Source: Planctomycetaceae bacterium
GTDB lineage: Bacteria > Planctomycetota > Phycisphaerae > SM23-33
NCBI GenBank assembly: GCA_039680605.1
Contig: JBDKTA010000034.1
Location: 1 to 64,000, forward strand
Reading direction: 5' to 3'
Length of the DNA: 64,000 nt
Of the stretch, positions 41,333-50,233 are shown piece after piece. Made by a program: the position numbers and the translations under genes. Below the pieces are notes generated by a model. That model did not search any database. It saw only the letters and a list, made by a program, of their open reading frames with translations, and was not told where the DNA came from. Each line of letters begins with the position of its first letter. Position 1 is the first letter of the stretch.

Positions 41333-43267
41333 AGTCGTCGGCCGCAGTGAACTGGCGGGGCGCTCGAGGGGAATCGTCACGGTGAAGGTGCTGCCCTGGG
41401 GGCCGGTGGTCACATGCACGTCGCCGCCGTGGAGCTCGACGAAATATTTCACGATCGTCAGGCCCAGGCCCATGCCGCGTTTCTGGTAGCCGGACTGTCC
41501 GGAGGAATGTTTCATCACGTCGCCGGTGCTGAAGAAGCTGTCAAAGATGTGCGGCAGGTCCGCCTCGGCGATGCCGGGGCCCTGGTCGGTCACCTTGATC
41601 GAGAGATACCCGCCCAGTTGCATCCCCGCCGAGACGCGCACCGCCCCGCCGTCGGGCGTGAACTTGATGGCGTTCATCACGAGGTTTTCGAGCACATCGT
41701 GCAGCTTGTCCCGGTCGGCCTGAACGACCGACACGTCGTCGCCGACCTTGATCTCCAGGGTCTGGCCGCGCTGCTCGATGAAGGGCTGGCTTTCGGCGCG
41801 GGCCTGCTCGATCAGGTCGCGCACGTCGACGTCGCTGTAGTGTACGCCCTCGCTGTAGCGCTGGCCGGGCATGATCTTGAAGATCGAGCGGATCGTCTCG
41901 TTGAGCCGCCGCGCGCGGTTGGCGATGGCGTGCAGGGCCTCCTTGATGCGCTGCGGGTCGTTGCTGTCCTGCAGCAGGCGGTCCAGCCCGATCATGTAGC
42001 TCACGGGCGTTCGCAGCTCGTGCCCGGCGATTCGGATGAAGTTGGTCTTCATCTCGTTGGCTTCGCGAAGGGCCTGGTGCGACTCTTGCACGTGCTGCAC
42101 CATCCGGTTGAAATCATCCACCAGGTCGTTGATCTCGTCGGGCCCCAGCAGCCGCCGCCCGCCCGGCTCGGACGCCACGCGGTACGTCAGATCGCCCTCG
42201 GCCACGCGACGTGTGGCGGCTTCCAGGTGCCGGATGCGCCGCACGATGCTTCGGTCCGCCAGCAGATACCCCACCAGAAACAGCGCCACGATGACCAGCG
42301 TCCCCAAGGCCGCCAGCGCGACGGTCAGGCGGCTCATGCCGCCCAGAGCCTGCGACAGCGGCACCTGCGCCACCAACATCCAGCGGGGCATGAGGACCTT
42401 ATCCTGCCCCACGCTGACCAGCGGTTCGACAGGCTCATACGCCTGCAGCAGCCCATTGTCGTTGACGCGCCAGCCGCCCGACTTGGCGCCGGAAAGCACC
42501 GCATCCCACTGAAGAACTTCCGGGCTGGGTCGCGGGGCGGCAGTGGCGGCCGTAATCACACCGCGTCCGCCCTCGTTGCGCACCAGGAGCATCATGGCCT
42601 CGGTCGGCTCTGCGCGGGCGATCTGGTTGAGCCAGCGGTTCACGTCGATGACCATTCTCGCCACCCCCACCACCTTCTGCCCCGAGCGGATCGGCACGGA
42701 GATGGTCACGCCGCCGATTCGCGCCAGCACGTCCGGTGCAGCGTCGCTGAAAAATACCTGCCCGTTCCCGGAATTGAAGGTTTCGCGCCACCAGGTTTCG
42801 TCGCCCTGATAAAAGTCCGTCGTCTTGCCGGTGGCGGCCACCAACTGCCCGTGCCGGTCCGTCAGAATAATTTCGACGATGCTGGGGTCGGCGTCGATGA
42901 TTTCGCCCGCCGTCTTGGCGGCAGGATGCGCCAGGACTTTCTTCATCGCCGGATTATCTTCGGCAAGGCGCGGCCAGCGGTTGTCCAGTTGGGCCAGTTC
43001 CTCGTCGCGGCGTTTCGGACCGCGTGCGAGGGCATCGTTTACGCCAGAATCATGTTCGAAAATGGCCACGAGCAGCTCGACGTTCTTGCGAAGCGACAAC
43101 CGCAGTTCACCCGCCGCCAGGCCGGCCGATCCCTGCATGGATCGCCCCAGGACCTGCGTCTGCAGTCGCGAGCCTCCGATGATGATCGTCAACAGCGACA
43201 CCAGCAGCGGCACGAGCACCACCGTCGCCAGCAGAGCGATCATCTTGGTCCGGATTCCGAATTTCAT
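41324..43267 (-). CDS. Membrane sensor histidine kinase (Cache-HAMP-HisKA-HATPase)
   Basis: A 647-aa sensor. A first membrane helix at about residues 8-30 (MIALLATVVLVPLLVSLLTI), a large extracellular sensing region (about 35-310) in which residues 130-210 look like a dCache fold, and a second helix at about 320-345 (LAALGTLVIVALFLVGYLLA). Then HAMP, the dimerisation domain with phospho-His in IRIAGHELRTPVSYMI, and the ATPase with N-box VMNAIKFTPDGG, G1 TDQGPGIAEADLPHIF and G2 RGMGLGLTIVKYF. It faces the response regulator at 40701. The signal is unknown; Cache domains bind small ligands. Confidence 0.92.
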   Translation of the reverse strand: MKFGIRTKMIALLATVVLVPLLVSLLTIIIGGSRLQTQVLGRSMQGSAGLAAGELRLSLRKNVELLVAIFEHDSGVNDALARGPKRRDEELAQLDNRWPRLAEDNPAMKKVLAHPAAKTAGEIIDADPSIVEIILTDRHGQLVAATGKTTDFYQGDETWWRETFNSGNGQVFFSDAAPDVLARIGGVTISVPIRSGQKVVGVARMVIDVNRWLNQIARAEPTEAMMLLVRNEGGRGVITAATAAPRPSPEVLQWDAVLSGAKSGGWRVNDNGLLQAYEPVEPLVSVGQDKVLMPRWMLVAQVPLSQALGGMSRLTVALAALGTLVIVALFLVGYLLADRSIVRRIRHLEAATRRVAEGDLTYRVASEPGGRRLLGPDEINDLVDDFNRMVQHVQESHQALREANEMKTNFIRIAGHELRTPVSYMIGLDRLLQDSNDPQRIKEALHAIANRARRLNETIRSIFKIMPGQRYSEGVHYSDVDVRDLIEQARAESQPFIEQRGQTLEIKVGDDVSVVQADRDKLHDVLENLVMNAIKFTPDGGAVRVSAGMQLGGYLSIKVTDQGPGIAEADLPHIFDSFFSTGDVMKHSSGQSGYQKRGMGLGLTIVKYFVELHGGDVHVTTGPQGSTFTVTIPLERPASSLRPTTPA

Positions 43268-43409
43268 CGAGTGCCAGGCGCCTTACGAGCCGGGTGGCCG
43301 CCGCGTCCAATGATAAAGCCGCCTGCAGACACGCCCTTGCGTGGCCGCCGCGACACGACTACCCTTGTTAACCCTATATACTACGTTAACATCACTAAAG
43401 GAATCGACC

Positions 43410-44480
43410 ATGCGGAAGGAATCACTGGAGTTTCTTAAGCAGCTTTTGACCACGCCCTCGCCCAGCGGCTTCGAGTCGGCCATCCAGAAGATCTGGTGCG
43501 ACTACGCCAGGGGCTTCGCCGACGAGGTGATCACCGACAGCTACGGCAATGCAGTGGCGGTGCTGAACGGCGACGGCGACCCGAAAGTCATGATCGACGG
43601 TCACGCCGACGAACTGGGCCTTATGATCAAGCACATCGACGACAAGGGTTTCATCTACTTCCAGCGCATCGGCGGGTTCGACACCGGCGTGCTGCGCAGC
43701 AAACGCGTGAATATCCATACCGAGAAAGGGATCGTCCGCGGCGTCATCGGCGCCACGGCCATCCACCTGCAGGAACGCGACAAGGAACCCAAGGTTCCCA
43801 AGATGCACGAGCTGTTCATCGACATCGGGGCCAAGGACGGCAAGACCGCCAAGGCGCGCGTGTCCGTGGGCGACCCGATCACCTTCATCGACGACTTCGA
43901 GATGATCAGCAAGGACCTGTGCATCGCCCGCGGGCTCGATAACCGCGTGGGGTGCTGGGCAAGCATCGAGGCCCTGCGCATCGCCAGCGCGCACAAGGGC
44001 AGCCTCAAGTGCGCCCTCTACGCCACCAGCAGCGTTCAGGAAGAGGTCGGCTGTTTCGGGGCGGCGATGACGGCTTTCAACATCAATCCGCACGTCGCCA
44101 TCGCCATCGACGTCACGCACGCCACGGACACGCCGGGCATCGACGTCAAGCAGCACGGCGAGGTGAAGCTCGGCGGCGGGCCCACGGTGAGCCTGGGGCG
44201 CGAGAACCACCCGGTGCTGGTGTCGCGGTTGCGCAAGATCGCCAGGACTCACAAGATCAACCTGCAGATCGAGACGTTCTCGACCACCGGCGGGACCGAC
44301 GCGATGGCGATCTTCAACAAGCAGGGCGGGATCCCCTCGGCGATCGTCGGCATCCCCAACCGCTACATGCATACCACCGTCGAACTGGTCCACCTGCCCG
44401 ACCTGCTCAACGTGGCCAATCTGCTGGCGGCCTTCGCCCTGGACATTAAGTCCGGCGAGCGGTTCAAGGTGCAGATCTAG
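43410..44480 (+). CDS. M42-family aminopeptidase (glutamyl/leucyl type)
   Basis: A 356-aa metallopeptidase. Metal ligands and the catalytic Glu are visible in order: His in VMIDGHADELGLMI (about residue 66), Asp in ARGLDNRVGCW, Glu pair in SSVQEEVGCFGA, Asp in AIDVTHATDTPG and His in NRYMHTTVE. M42 enzymes are typically dodecameric intracellular aminopeptidases or, in some bacteria, acting on glucosyl or acyl substrates. AAGGA precedes the ATG by about seven bases. The gene stands alone between the sensor kinase start and the tRNA. Confidence 0.92.
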   Translation: MRKESLEFLKQLLTTPSPSGFESAIQKIWCDYARGFADEVITDSYGNAVAVLNGDGDPKVMIDGHADELGLMIKHIDDKGFIYFQRIGGFDTGVLRSKRVNIHTEKGIVRGVIGATAIHLQERDKEPKVPKMHELFIDIGAKDGKTAKARVSVGDPITFIDDFEMISKDLCIARGLDNRVGCWASIEALRIASAHKGSLKCALYATSSVQEEVGCFGAAMTAFNINPHVAIAIDVTHATDTPGIDVKQHGEVKLGGGPTVSLGRENHPVLVSRLRKIARTHKINLQIETFSTTGGTDAMAIFNKQGGIPSAIVGIPNRYMHTTVELVHLPDLLNVANLLAAFALDIKSGERFKVQI

Positions 44481-44593
44481 CGGATGGCTTGGATCTGGTA
44501 AGTTTTTGCCGCCGTTGCCAAAGCGGCGCGGTACAATATTTCGGGTAATGAAGCGTTGACTTTTCGGCGGCTATCATTACTCTATGCTCTCCC

Positions 44594-44677
44594 GCGGCCG
44601 TGGCGGAATTGGCAGACGCGCAGGCTTCAGGTGCCTGTGGCCTTATGGTCATGGAGGTTCGACTCCTCTCGGCCGCA
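44594..44677 (+). tRNA. tRNA-Leu (anticodon CAG)
   Basis: Acceptor stem GCGGCCG pairs with CGGCCGC at 44670-44676 and A44677 is the discriminator. The anticodon stem CAGGC/GCCTG encloses TTCAGGT, giving CAG. The D-arm GGCGGAATTGGCAGACGC and T-loop GGTTCGACTCC are typical, and the long variable arm GGCCTTATGGTC marks a class II tRNA. CCA is not encoded (the gene is followed by GTGG). Confidence 0.95.
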
Positions 44678-44685
44678 GTGGGAAG

Positions 44686-44725
44686 ACGGGTCCTTGGCAT
44701 AATCGCCGACGGACCCGTTTTTTTT
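44686..44725 (+). terminator. Intrinsic terminator after tRNA-Leu
   Basis: ACGGGTCC (44686-44693) pairs with GGACCCGT (44711-44718) across a 17-base loop, and a run of eight T follows. It directly follows the tRNA and ends before dapF. Confidence 0.88.
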
Positions 44726-44764
44726 GCTGCCTTGAAAGCGCCCGGTGCGCCTATAGTGATGGTC

Positions 44765-45661
44765 ATGAACGCCCGATTTGACTTTTTCAAACTTTCCGGC
44801 AGCGGCAACGACTTTATCTGTATCGACAACCGCACCGGTTGGCTCGATGGCGTTATCCGCGACTGCCCGCGCGCCGAGCGGTTCGCACGGGAGATGTGCA
44901 GCCGCGGGTTCGGCGTCGGCGCCGATGGGCTGGTGATCGCCATCCAGCCGGCTGTGGGTGGGGTCGCCAAGATCGGGGCGCTGTTCTTCGAGCCTGACGG
45001 ATCGCAGTCGGAACTGTGCGGAAACGGCACAGGATGCTTCATCCGCTGCACCCTGGAAAACGGCTGGGCGGAGGGACCGGAGGTTTCGGTGCTGACGTCG
45101 GCCGGGGTCGTGCTGGGCAAGGCCGTCGACGACCCGTACATCCGCGTGTGCATTCCGCTGCCCGATCATACAGCCTCCGACGTGTCGGTGAAGGTGGGCG
45201 AAACGAACATCGCATGCGACGTGGCCGTCACCGGCGTGCCCCACGCGATCACCTACGTCGACGATGTCGACCTCGTGGACATGCCCCATCTGGGTCCGCT
45301 GCTGCGGCGCCACCCGGACTTCGGTCCGCGCGGCATCAACGCCAATTTCGTCCAGGTCCTCGAGCCCGGGCGCCTGGCCTTGCGGACCTGGGAATTCGGC
45401 GTCGAGGGCGAGACCCTCGCCTGCGGGACCGGCGCCGCGGCCGCGGCGATCATGGCCGTGAAGCGCTTCGGATGGGACGGTCCCATCCGCCGCGGCGAGC
45501 AGCCGGTGCTCGTCCAAAGCCGCGGCGGCGACGTGCTGCGGGTGTACAGCACCTTCAATGACGCCGGTTCAGTCGTCGACCTCTGCGTAGACACGGTTGT
45601 GCGCCAACTGTATCGCGGCCGAACCGATCCGGCGCTGGTGGCGCGGGCGATCGGAACATAA
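44765..45661 (+). CDS. dapF: Diaminopimelate epimerase-like protein, divergent active site
   Basis: DapF converts LL- to meso-diaminopimelate for lysine and peptidoglycan with a two-cysteine mechanism. Both catalytic cysteines are present: ELCGNGTGC (C85) and TLACGTGAAAA (C220). The N-terminus FFKLSGSGNDFICIDN is typical. Aligned by eye with H. influenzae DapF, several substrate-binding residues differ: the Asn of FNADGS is Glu76, the Asn of GNPH is Val158, and the Arg of YERG is Phe211, while one Asn (N192) is kept. The fold is that of the epimerase/racemase, but the substrate may be another. ATG 44765 is chosen; ATG 44759 is possible. No ribosome site is strong. It follows the tRNA terminator. 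Confidence 0.82.
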   Translation: MNARFDFFKLSGSGNDFICIDNRTGWLDGVIRDCPRAERFAREMCSRGFGVGADGLVIAIQPAVGGVAKIGALFFEPDGSQSELCGNGTGCFIRCTLENGWAEGPEVSVLTSAGVVLGKAVDDPYIRVCIPLPDHTASDVSVKVGETNIACDVAVTGVPHAITYVDDVDLVDMPHLGPLLRRHPDFGPRGINANFVQVLEPGRLALRTWEFGVEGETLACGTGAAAAAIMAVKRFGWDGPIRRGEQPVLVQSRGGDVLRVYSTFNDAGSVVDLCVDTVVRQLYRGRTDPALVARAIGT

Positions 45662-45667
45662 GGAAAA

Positions 45668-45741
45668 GTTAGCGGCGGGGCTTGCCCCGCGCGTCGCCTC
45701 CGGTCGGTCAACAACCGCGCGGAGCAAGCTCCGCCACTAAC
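45668..45741. repeat. Palindromic repeat, family B
   Basis: The left arm has core GGGGCTTGCCCC and the right arm core GGAGCAAGCTCC. The two arms thus differ from each other, yet each remains a perfect palindrome. Ends are GTTAGCGG and CCACTAAC. It lies between dapF and the hypothetical gene at 45753. Confidence 0.9.
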
Positions 45742-45752
45742 CTCCAGGAAAC

Positions 45753-47399
45753 ATGATCCCCTTCAGCATCGACCAGAACTGCCACAGCCTCTGGGACGTG
45801 ATTCCCAAGCTGCAGGCGCTGTCGCGCCACGGCATGAAGGCCCGCCATTTCGTCGAGGACATCGACGTGGCCTTTGCCGCCCTGGGCGCCCACGCCGGAA
45901 GCGGGCGGCTGTTCCTGGCCCGCGAGCGATACTATCGCGGCGGCGGCGCCGACTGGGGGGCGGCGATGTTCTATCAGCCCTTCCTGGCCCCGCTGAGCGT
46001 GGACGTGCAGGCATGGGAGCCGTACACGGGCATGACGACGGCCGCCTTGGCCCGCAGGCTCCATTGCACCGTCGACGACCTCTACAACCGCCACTCGCCC
46101 GGCGGGGCATGGCAGCTCATCGGTCCCAGCTATGTCGACCCGCGCGGGCAATACCACCGCGTCATCGGCGACCTGGGCCTGGCCGAAACTCGCGACTTCC
46201 TCCACCAGCTCATGGACCAGGCCCGCCGCGACATGCACCAGACCTTTCCCGCCCGCCCCTGTCGCTGCCGGATCGATCAGTGGTTCGACGATGAGGACGC
46301 ACTCGTCAACGATCTCGAACATCGCTGCAGCGGCGGAACATTGACCGATCTGTATCGGCTCTGGCTGGAGGAAAAACTCGACGGCGTCGCTGACGTCGGC
46401 GTCACATCGTCGCTGTTCGCCTGCGGCCACAACCTGCACGGGCGCGAGCTGCTGGAGCTGTTCACGACCTCGTACGAGCGTGCGGCCGATATCTACAATC
46501 GCGCCGTTCACGAGTCGCAGGTGGGTCTGCATGCCCTGCGCGTTTCGGAGGGGGAACTGCCGCTGTTCGCCTGCCTCGAACACGACCATCGCCAGGTGCG
46601 CGTCAACATGCATCTGCAGGACGGTCAACTGCTCGTCGGCGACAAACGCTGCCCCCTTGCCGCCGGCGGCCGCCTGCCGCTGGAGTCCCTGTGCGAGATG
46701 GGCGTGCAGGCGCTTGCGGGCAAGGCGGCGGTGCTGGTCTGCCAGGTCCGCGCCGGCGAAGGCGGCGGGCCGCTGGCCCTGCCCCACCAAGGATCGCTCT
46801 ATATGCCCGCCGCCCACCTGCTCATGCGAAAGTTGCGGGCCGACGGGCTCTACGATCGGCCGCTGGCGCCGGTGATGCGCGTGCGACTGCGACTGCTCGA
46901 CCGCATCGGCGGTCTGAATCAGCCCCTTCACCTGCCGCCCCACATGGCGGCGGCCTTTGGCGAGGATGAGATTTCCTGCCGCCAGTTCGCCCAGGGATAC
47001 GGCCCGCTGGCCGATGAGGCGCGGCGGCGACTGGAATCGTTCAAGACCCCGCAAGGGCGCCAGGCATGGACGGCCGAAGCGATGCCCGAGATCGGCCGCG
47101 AGATCGAAGACATCGAGCGTCGCCGGCGCGAGTTGGCCGCTCGCGGCGCGCCGCCCGAGGAGCTTCGCCCGTTGTGGAAGACCATGAAGGAGCTCCAGGA
47201 CAAGGTGCTGATCGCCCTGGTCGAGCAGATCGCCGTGGACTGGCAGGTGCGCGATGTGGGTTACTATGACTCGCGCGGCGCGATGCTGCCCTGGGCTGTC
47301 GCATTGGGCGGAATCGAGTTCTACAATAGCCTCCTGGAACAGGCGGAGATATCGCTGGAGAATGACGACGATCCTCCGCAGGGCGAGGCCTCAGGATAA
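45753..47399 (+). CDS. Large hypothetical protein (548 aa) coupled to a methyltransferase
   Basis: A soluble protein with no signal peptide or membrane segment. The N-terminal half is rich in His, Cys and Trp (DQNCHSLWDVI, FPARPCRCRIDQWFDD), the central part has regular Leu-rich helices, and about residues 430-480 is a coiled-coil-like charged stretch (EIGREIEDIERRRREL). I do not recognise a family. An AGGA motif precedes the ATG. Its stop overlaps the methyltransferase start by one base (TAATG), so the two are translationally coupled. The upstream element is a family B repeat. Function not proposed. Confidence 0.82.
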   Translation: MIPFSIDQNCHSLWDVIPKLQALSRHGMKARHFVEDIDVAFAALGAHAGSGRLFLARERYYRGGGADWGAAMFYQPFLAPLSVDVQAWEPYTGMTTAALARRLHCTVDDLYNRHSPGGAWQLIGPSYVDPRGQYHRVIGDLGLAETRDFLHQLMDQARRDMHQTFPARPCRCRIDQWFDDEDALVNDLEHRCSGGTLTDLYRLWLEEKLDGVADVGVTSSLFACGHNLHGRELLELFTTSYERAADIYNRAVHESQVGLHALRVSEGELPLFACLEHDHRQVRVNMHLQDGQLLVGDKRCPLAAGGRLPLESLCEMGVQALAGKAAVLVCQVRAGEGGGPLALPHQGSLYMPAAHLLMRKLRADGLYDRPLAPVMRVRLRLLDRIGGLNQPLHLPPHMAAAFGEDEISCRQFAQGYGPLADEARRRLESFKTPQGRQAWTAEAMPEIGREIEDIERRRRELAARGAPPEELRPLWKTMKELQDKVLIALVEQIAVDWQVRDVGYYDSRGAMLPWAVALGGIEFYNSLLEQAEISLENDDDPPQGEASG

Positions 47400-48022
47400 T
47401 GAACGGTGCTGAAAAGAAAAAACGCATCCTCTCACACTACGATCCTCGCGTGAAGGACGGGCGCGAAGGGTTTGAGGTGGCCGACTGGGCCGATGCCCGA
47501 TCGCAGCATGCGCGATTTGACGTGCTGATTGCTCACGTGCCGCTGGCGGGCAAGAGCCTGCTCGACGTCGGCTGCGGCGTCGGCGACCTGTACGCCCTGC
47601 TGCAGGCGCGCGGCCTCGACGTGCGGTACGCCGGCGTCGACCTCAGCGCCAAGGTGATCGAAGCCGCTCGCGAGCGGTTCGCCGGCAAGGCCGATTTCCG
47701 CGTGGCCGACGTGTTCGACGATCCAGGAAATGCCCCCGCCGGTTACGACGTGACGTTCGCCTCGGGCACGTTCAACCTGACCCTCGGCGACAACCTCGCC
47801 TTCCTGGCCCACGCGGCCAGGCGGTTGGTGGAACTCGCCCACGAGGCCGCCGTGTTCAACTTCCTCGACGACCGCGCCACCCATCGCGTGGATTACTGCC
47901 ACTACTACAACCTCGACGACGTGCAGCCGATCCTCGACGCCCTGCCCTGCCGCACGACGATCGTACGCGACTACCTGCCCCACGACACCACTGTGATCTG
48001 CTGGAAAGAGCCCCGTGGCTAA
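47399..48022 (+). CDS. Class I SAM-dependent methyltransferase
   Basis: A 207-aa enzyme. Motif I is LLDVGCGVGDLYALL, motif post-I YAGVDLSAKVIEAAR, motif II-like DVTFASGTFNL. Beyond the core, an alpha/beta extension (AAVFNFLDDRATHRVDYCHY) may form the substrate pocket. No family-specific residue tells the substrate. It overlaps the 548-aa gene by one base and mutY (if read from 48015) by eight bases. The neighbour suggests they act on one substrate or complex. Confidence 0.87.
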   Translation: MNGAEKKKRILSHYDPRVKDGREGFEVADWADARSQHARFDVLIAHVPLAGKSLLDVGCGVGDLYALLQARGLDVRYAGVDLSAKVIEAARERFAGKADFRVADVFDDPGNAPAGYDVTFASGTFNLTLGDNLAFLAHAARRLVELAHEAAVFNFLDDRATHRVDYCHYYNLDDVQPILDALPCRTTIVRDYLPHDTTVICWKEPRG

Positions 48023-48071
48023 GAACCCCCTGACGATCCCCCGGTGCCATGGCGGGCGTCCCTCACCCGCC

Positions 48072-49169
48072 ATGTCCCCGCCCGTCACGACTCTGCGCCG
48101 GCGGATCCTGGCCTGGTATGCCGCCGCGGCTCGCGACCTGCCCTGGCGCGCCACGCGCGACCCGTACCGCATCTGGGTCAGCGAGATCATGCTCCAGCAG
48201 ACGCAGGTCGACACCGTCATCCCCTACTACCGCCGGTTCCTGCGGGCGTTCCCGACGCTCAAAGCCCTGGCCGCCGCGGACATCGACGACGTTTTGAAAT
48301 GCTGGGAACACCTGGGCTATTACGCCCGCGCGCGAAATCTGCATAAGGCCGCCGGCGTCATCCTGCACGACCACGGCGGGCATCTGCCAATGACCGCTGA
48401 GGGTCTGGCCGCCCTGCCCGGCGTCGGGCGATACACCGCAGCCGCCATCGCCAGCATCGCCTTCGGCCAGGACGCCGCCGCACTCGACGGCAACATCCGC
48501 CGGGTGCTGTGCCGGCTCTTTCGCGTCCAGGCCAACCCGCGCGACGGCAAAACGCAGCAGCAATTATGGGCCTTGGCGGCAGACTTGCTCCCGAGCGGCC
48601 AAGCGGGCAATTTCAACCAGGCGTTGATGGACCTGGGCGCGACGATCTGCACGCCCCGCAGCCCGAGATGCGCCCGCTGCCCCGTCACGCTCCACTGCCA
48701 GGCCCGGCTGCACAAGCAGCAGAACGAACTGCCCAAAGCGGTGAAGAAGACGCCCGTCCCCCACTATCGCGTCGCCGTCGGGGTTATTCACGGCAAGGCG
48801 GCAAATGCCGGCCGCATCCTTATGGCCAAGCGCAAGGCCGACGCCCTGCTGGGCGGTCTGTGGGAGTTCCCCGGCGGCAAGATCAATCGCGGCGAATCCG
48901 CGGCCGAAGCGGCCAAGCGCGAGATCGCAGAAGAGATCGGCATTAACGTGAAGGTTGGCGAACGTGCCGCGCTGGTCCGCCACGCGTACTCGCATTTCCG
49001 CGTGACGATCGAAGCCTTCCACTGCAAGCACGTCTCGGGCAAGCCCCGCGCGATCGCATGCGACAAAATCCGCTGGCTGCGCCCGCAAGACATCCGCCGC
49101 CTGGCGATTCCCAAAGCCAGCGACAAGATTCTCGCCGCACTCAAACCATCGGCCGGATCACTTCAGTGA
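48072..49169 (+). CDS. mutY: A/G-specific adenine glycosylase MutY
   Basis: Removes adenine mispaired with 8-oxoguanine. The helix-hairpin-helix is ALPGVGRYTAAAIAS, and the catalytic Asp is in AAALDGNIRRVLCRLF. The 4Fe-4S ligands are spaced CTPRSPRCARCPVTLHC (C-x6-C-x2-C-x5-C). The C-terminal half is a NUDIX-like 8-oxoG recognition domain with GGKINRGESAAEAAKREIAEEIG. 365 aa is normal. The start is uncertain: ATG 48072 lies inside a palindrome's right arm, and a GTG at 48015 overlapping the methyltransferase would add 19 residues. It overlaps the agmatinase gene by seven bases tail to tail. Confidence 0.92.
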   Translation: MSPPVTTLRRRILAWYAAAARDLPWRATRDPYRIWVSEIMLQQTQVDTVIPYYRRFLRAFPTLKALAAADIDDVLKCWEHLGYYARARNLHKAAGVILHDHGGHLPMTAEGLAALPGVGRYTAAAIASIAFGQDAAALDGNIRRVLCRLFRVQANPRDGKTQQQLWALAADLLPSGQAGNFNQALMDLGATICTPRSPRCARCPVTLHCQARLHKQQNELPKAVKKTPVPHYRVAVGVIHGKAANAGRILMAKRKADALLGGLWEFPGGKINRGESAAEAAKREIAEEIGINVKVGERAALVRHAYSHFRVTIEAFHCKHVSGKPRAIACDKIRWLRPQDIRRLAIPKASDKILAALKPSAGSLQ

Positions 49170-50038
49170 CCATGAAGGCTGGTGTAGGCGATCAGCTTGT
49201 ACGCCAGCCGTGCCGCCACGAACTCGGTAACGGGATTGCCCTCCAGCGGCGCTACCTCGACGACGTCCGCCGCCAGCACCTGGCGGTGCGTGCAAACCTC
49301 TCGCAGCAGCGCGGTGATCTGGAACCAGTTCAATCCGCCCGGCTCGGGCGTACCGGTGCCGGGGGCAAACGCCGGGTCCAGCCCGTCGATGTCGATGGTG
49401 ACGTACACCTTGGGACCCAGCAGCGCCAAGGCCCGCTCGATCCAGCGCGGATCGGAATGGATGATCGCCGGCGTGATGAAGTTGGCCGCCTCGGCGGGGC
49501 ACTGCTCGAACTCCTCGCGGCTGAGGCTTCGAATGCCCACCTGGCAGATGCGCGGCGTCATCTCCATCACGCGGCGCATGACCGACGCGTGCGAGTGCTT
49601 GCTGCCCTCGTAGCTGTCGCGCAAGTCCGCGTGGGCGTCGATCTGCAGCACGCTGACAGGGCCGTGCTTCTCGATCACGGCTTGGACCATCGGCGCCGTG
49701 ACGCTGTGCTCGCCGCCCAGGCCCAGCAGGAACTTGCCCTCGCCCACGATCGCCGCGGCGGCGGCGTACACAGCCTTCATCTGGGCTGCCGGCGTGCGGC
49801 GGGGCGCCACCGGCGGATACGTCGCCACACCGGCGTGGAAAAACTCGGCCTTGAGCTCCTCGTCAAAGAGCTCCACCGCCGCCGAGGCGTCGATGATGGC
49901 CGCGGGGCCCTCGGCCGTCCCCGTGCCGTAGGAAACCGTGCCCTCGTACGGCACGGGCAGGACGCCATAGCGGGCGGAAGCGGGGTTGCTGTATTTGGCG
50001 GGCAGGTCCAGGAAGTTGGGGCGTTTTCGTTTGCTCAT
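49163..50038 (-). CDS. speB: Agmatinase-type ureohydrolase
   Basis: A 291-aa member of the arginase/agmatinase family. Manganese ligands are visible: GLGGEHSVTAPM (His), LQIDAHADLRDSYEG (Asp-His-Asp), and TIDIDGLDPAFAPGTGTPEPGG (Asp). These enzymes split agmatine or related guanidines to putrescine and urea. With the pyruvoyl arginine decarboxylase at 52288 it gives a two-step arginine to putrescine route in one window. It is convergent with mutY (overlap 49163-49169). Guanidinobutyrase or proclavaminate-type substrates are alternatives. Confidence 0.9.
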   Translation of the reverse strand: MSKRKRPNFLDLPAKYSNPASARYGVLPVPYEGTVSYGTGTAEGPAAIIDASAAVELFDEELKAEFFHAGVATYPPVAPRRTPAAQMKAVYAAAAAIVGEGKFLLGLGGEHSVTAPMVQAVIEKHGPVSVLQIDAHADLRDSYEGSKHSHASVMRRVMEMTPRICQVGIRSLSREEFEQCPAEAANFITPAIIHSDPRWIERALALLGPKVYVTIDIDGLDPAFAPGTGTPEPGGLNWFQITALLREVCTHRQVLAADVVEVAPLEGNPVTEFVAARLAYKLIAYTSLHGH

Positions 50039-50121
50039 GTTTTTCTCGCAATTTCGGCCATTTTAGCCGCCGAGTCATGCAGGGCAAGATCAATCGCCCT
50101 ACGATGACACAGACGGAAAGA

Positions 50122-50178
50122 CAAAGTGCAAGCATCCTGAGGCAAGATGAAGAATTTGTGATGTTTGCATGCACTTTG
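50122..50178. repeat. Long-armed inverted repeat in a divergent gap
   Basis: CAAAGTGCAAGCAT (50122-50135) and the opposite TTTGCATGCACTTTG (50164-50178) are nearly complementary, around a 28-base centre. It lies between the agmatinase start and the hydrolase start (50234). It could be a regulatory site or a decayed repeat. Confidence 0.45.
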
Positions 50179-50233
50179 CCGCCTGCGCAATCTTATGGTC
50201 CCTCCGGAGTCGGGCATATTCGGAGGTTGGACA

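Noticed and set aside
44600-44764. Extended dapF frame through the tRNA and terminator
   Set aside because: It overlaps tRNA-Leu and a strong terminator; the recognisable DapF start is downstream.
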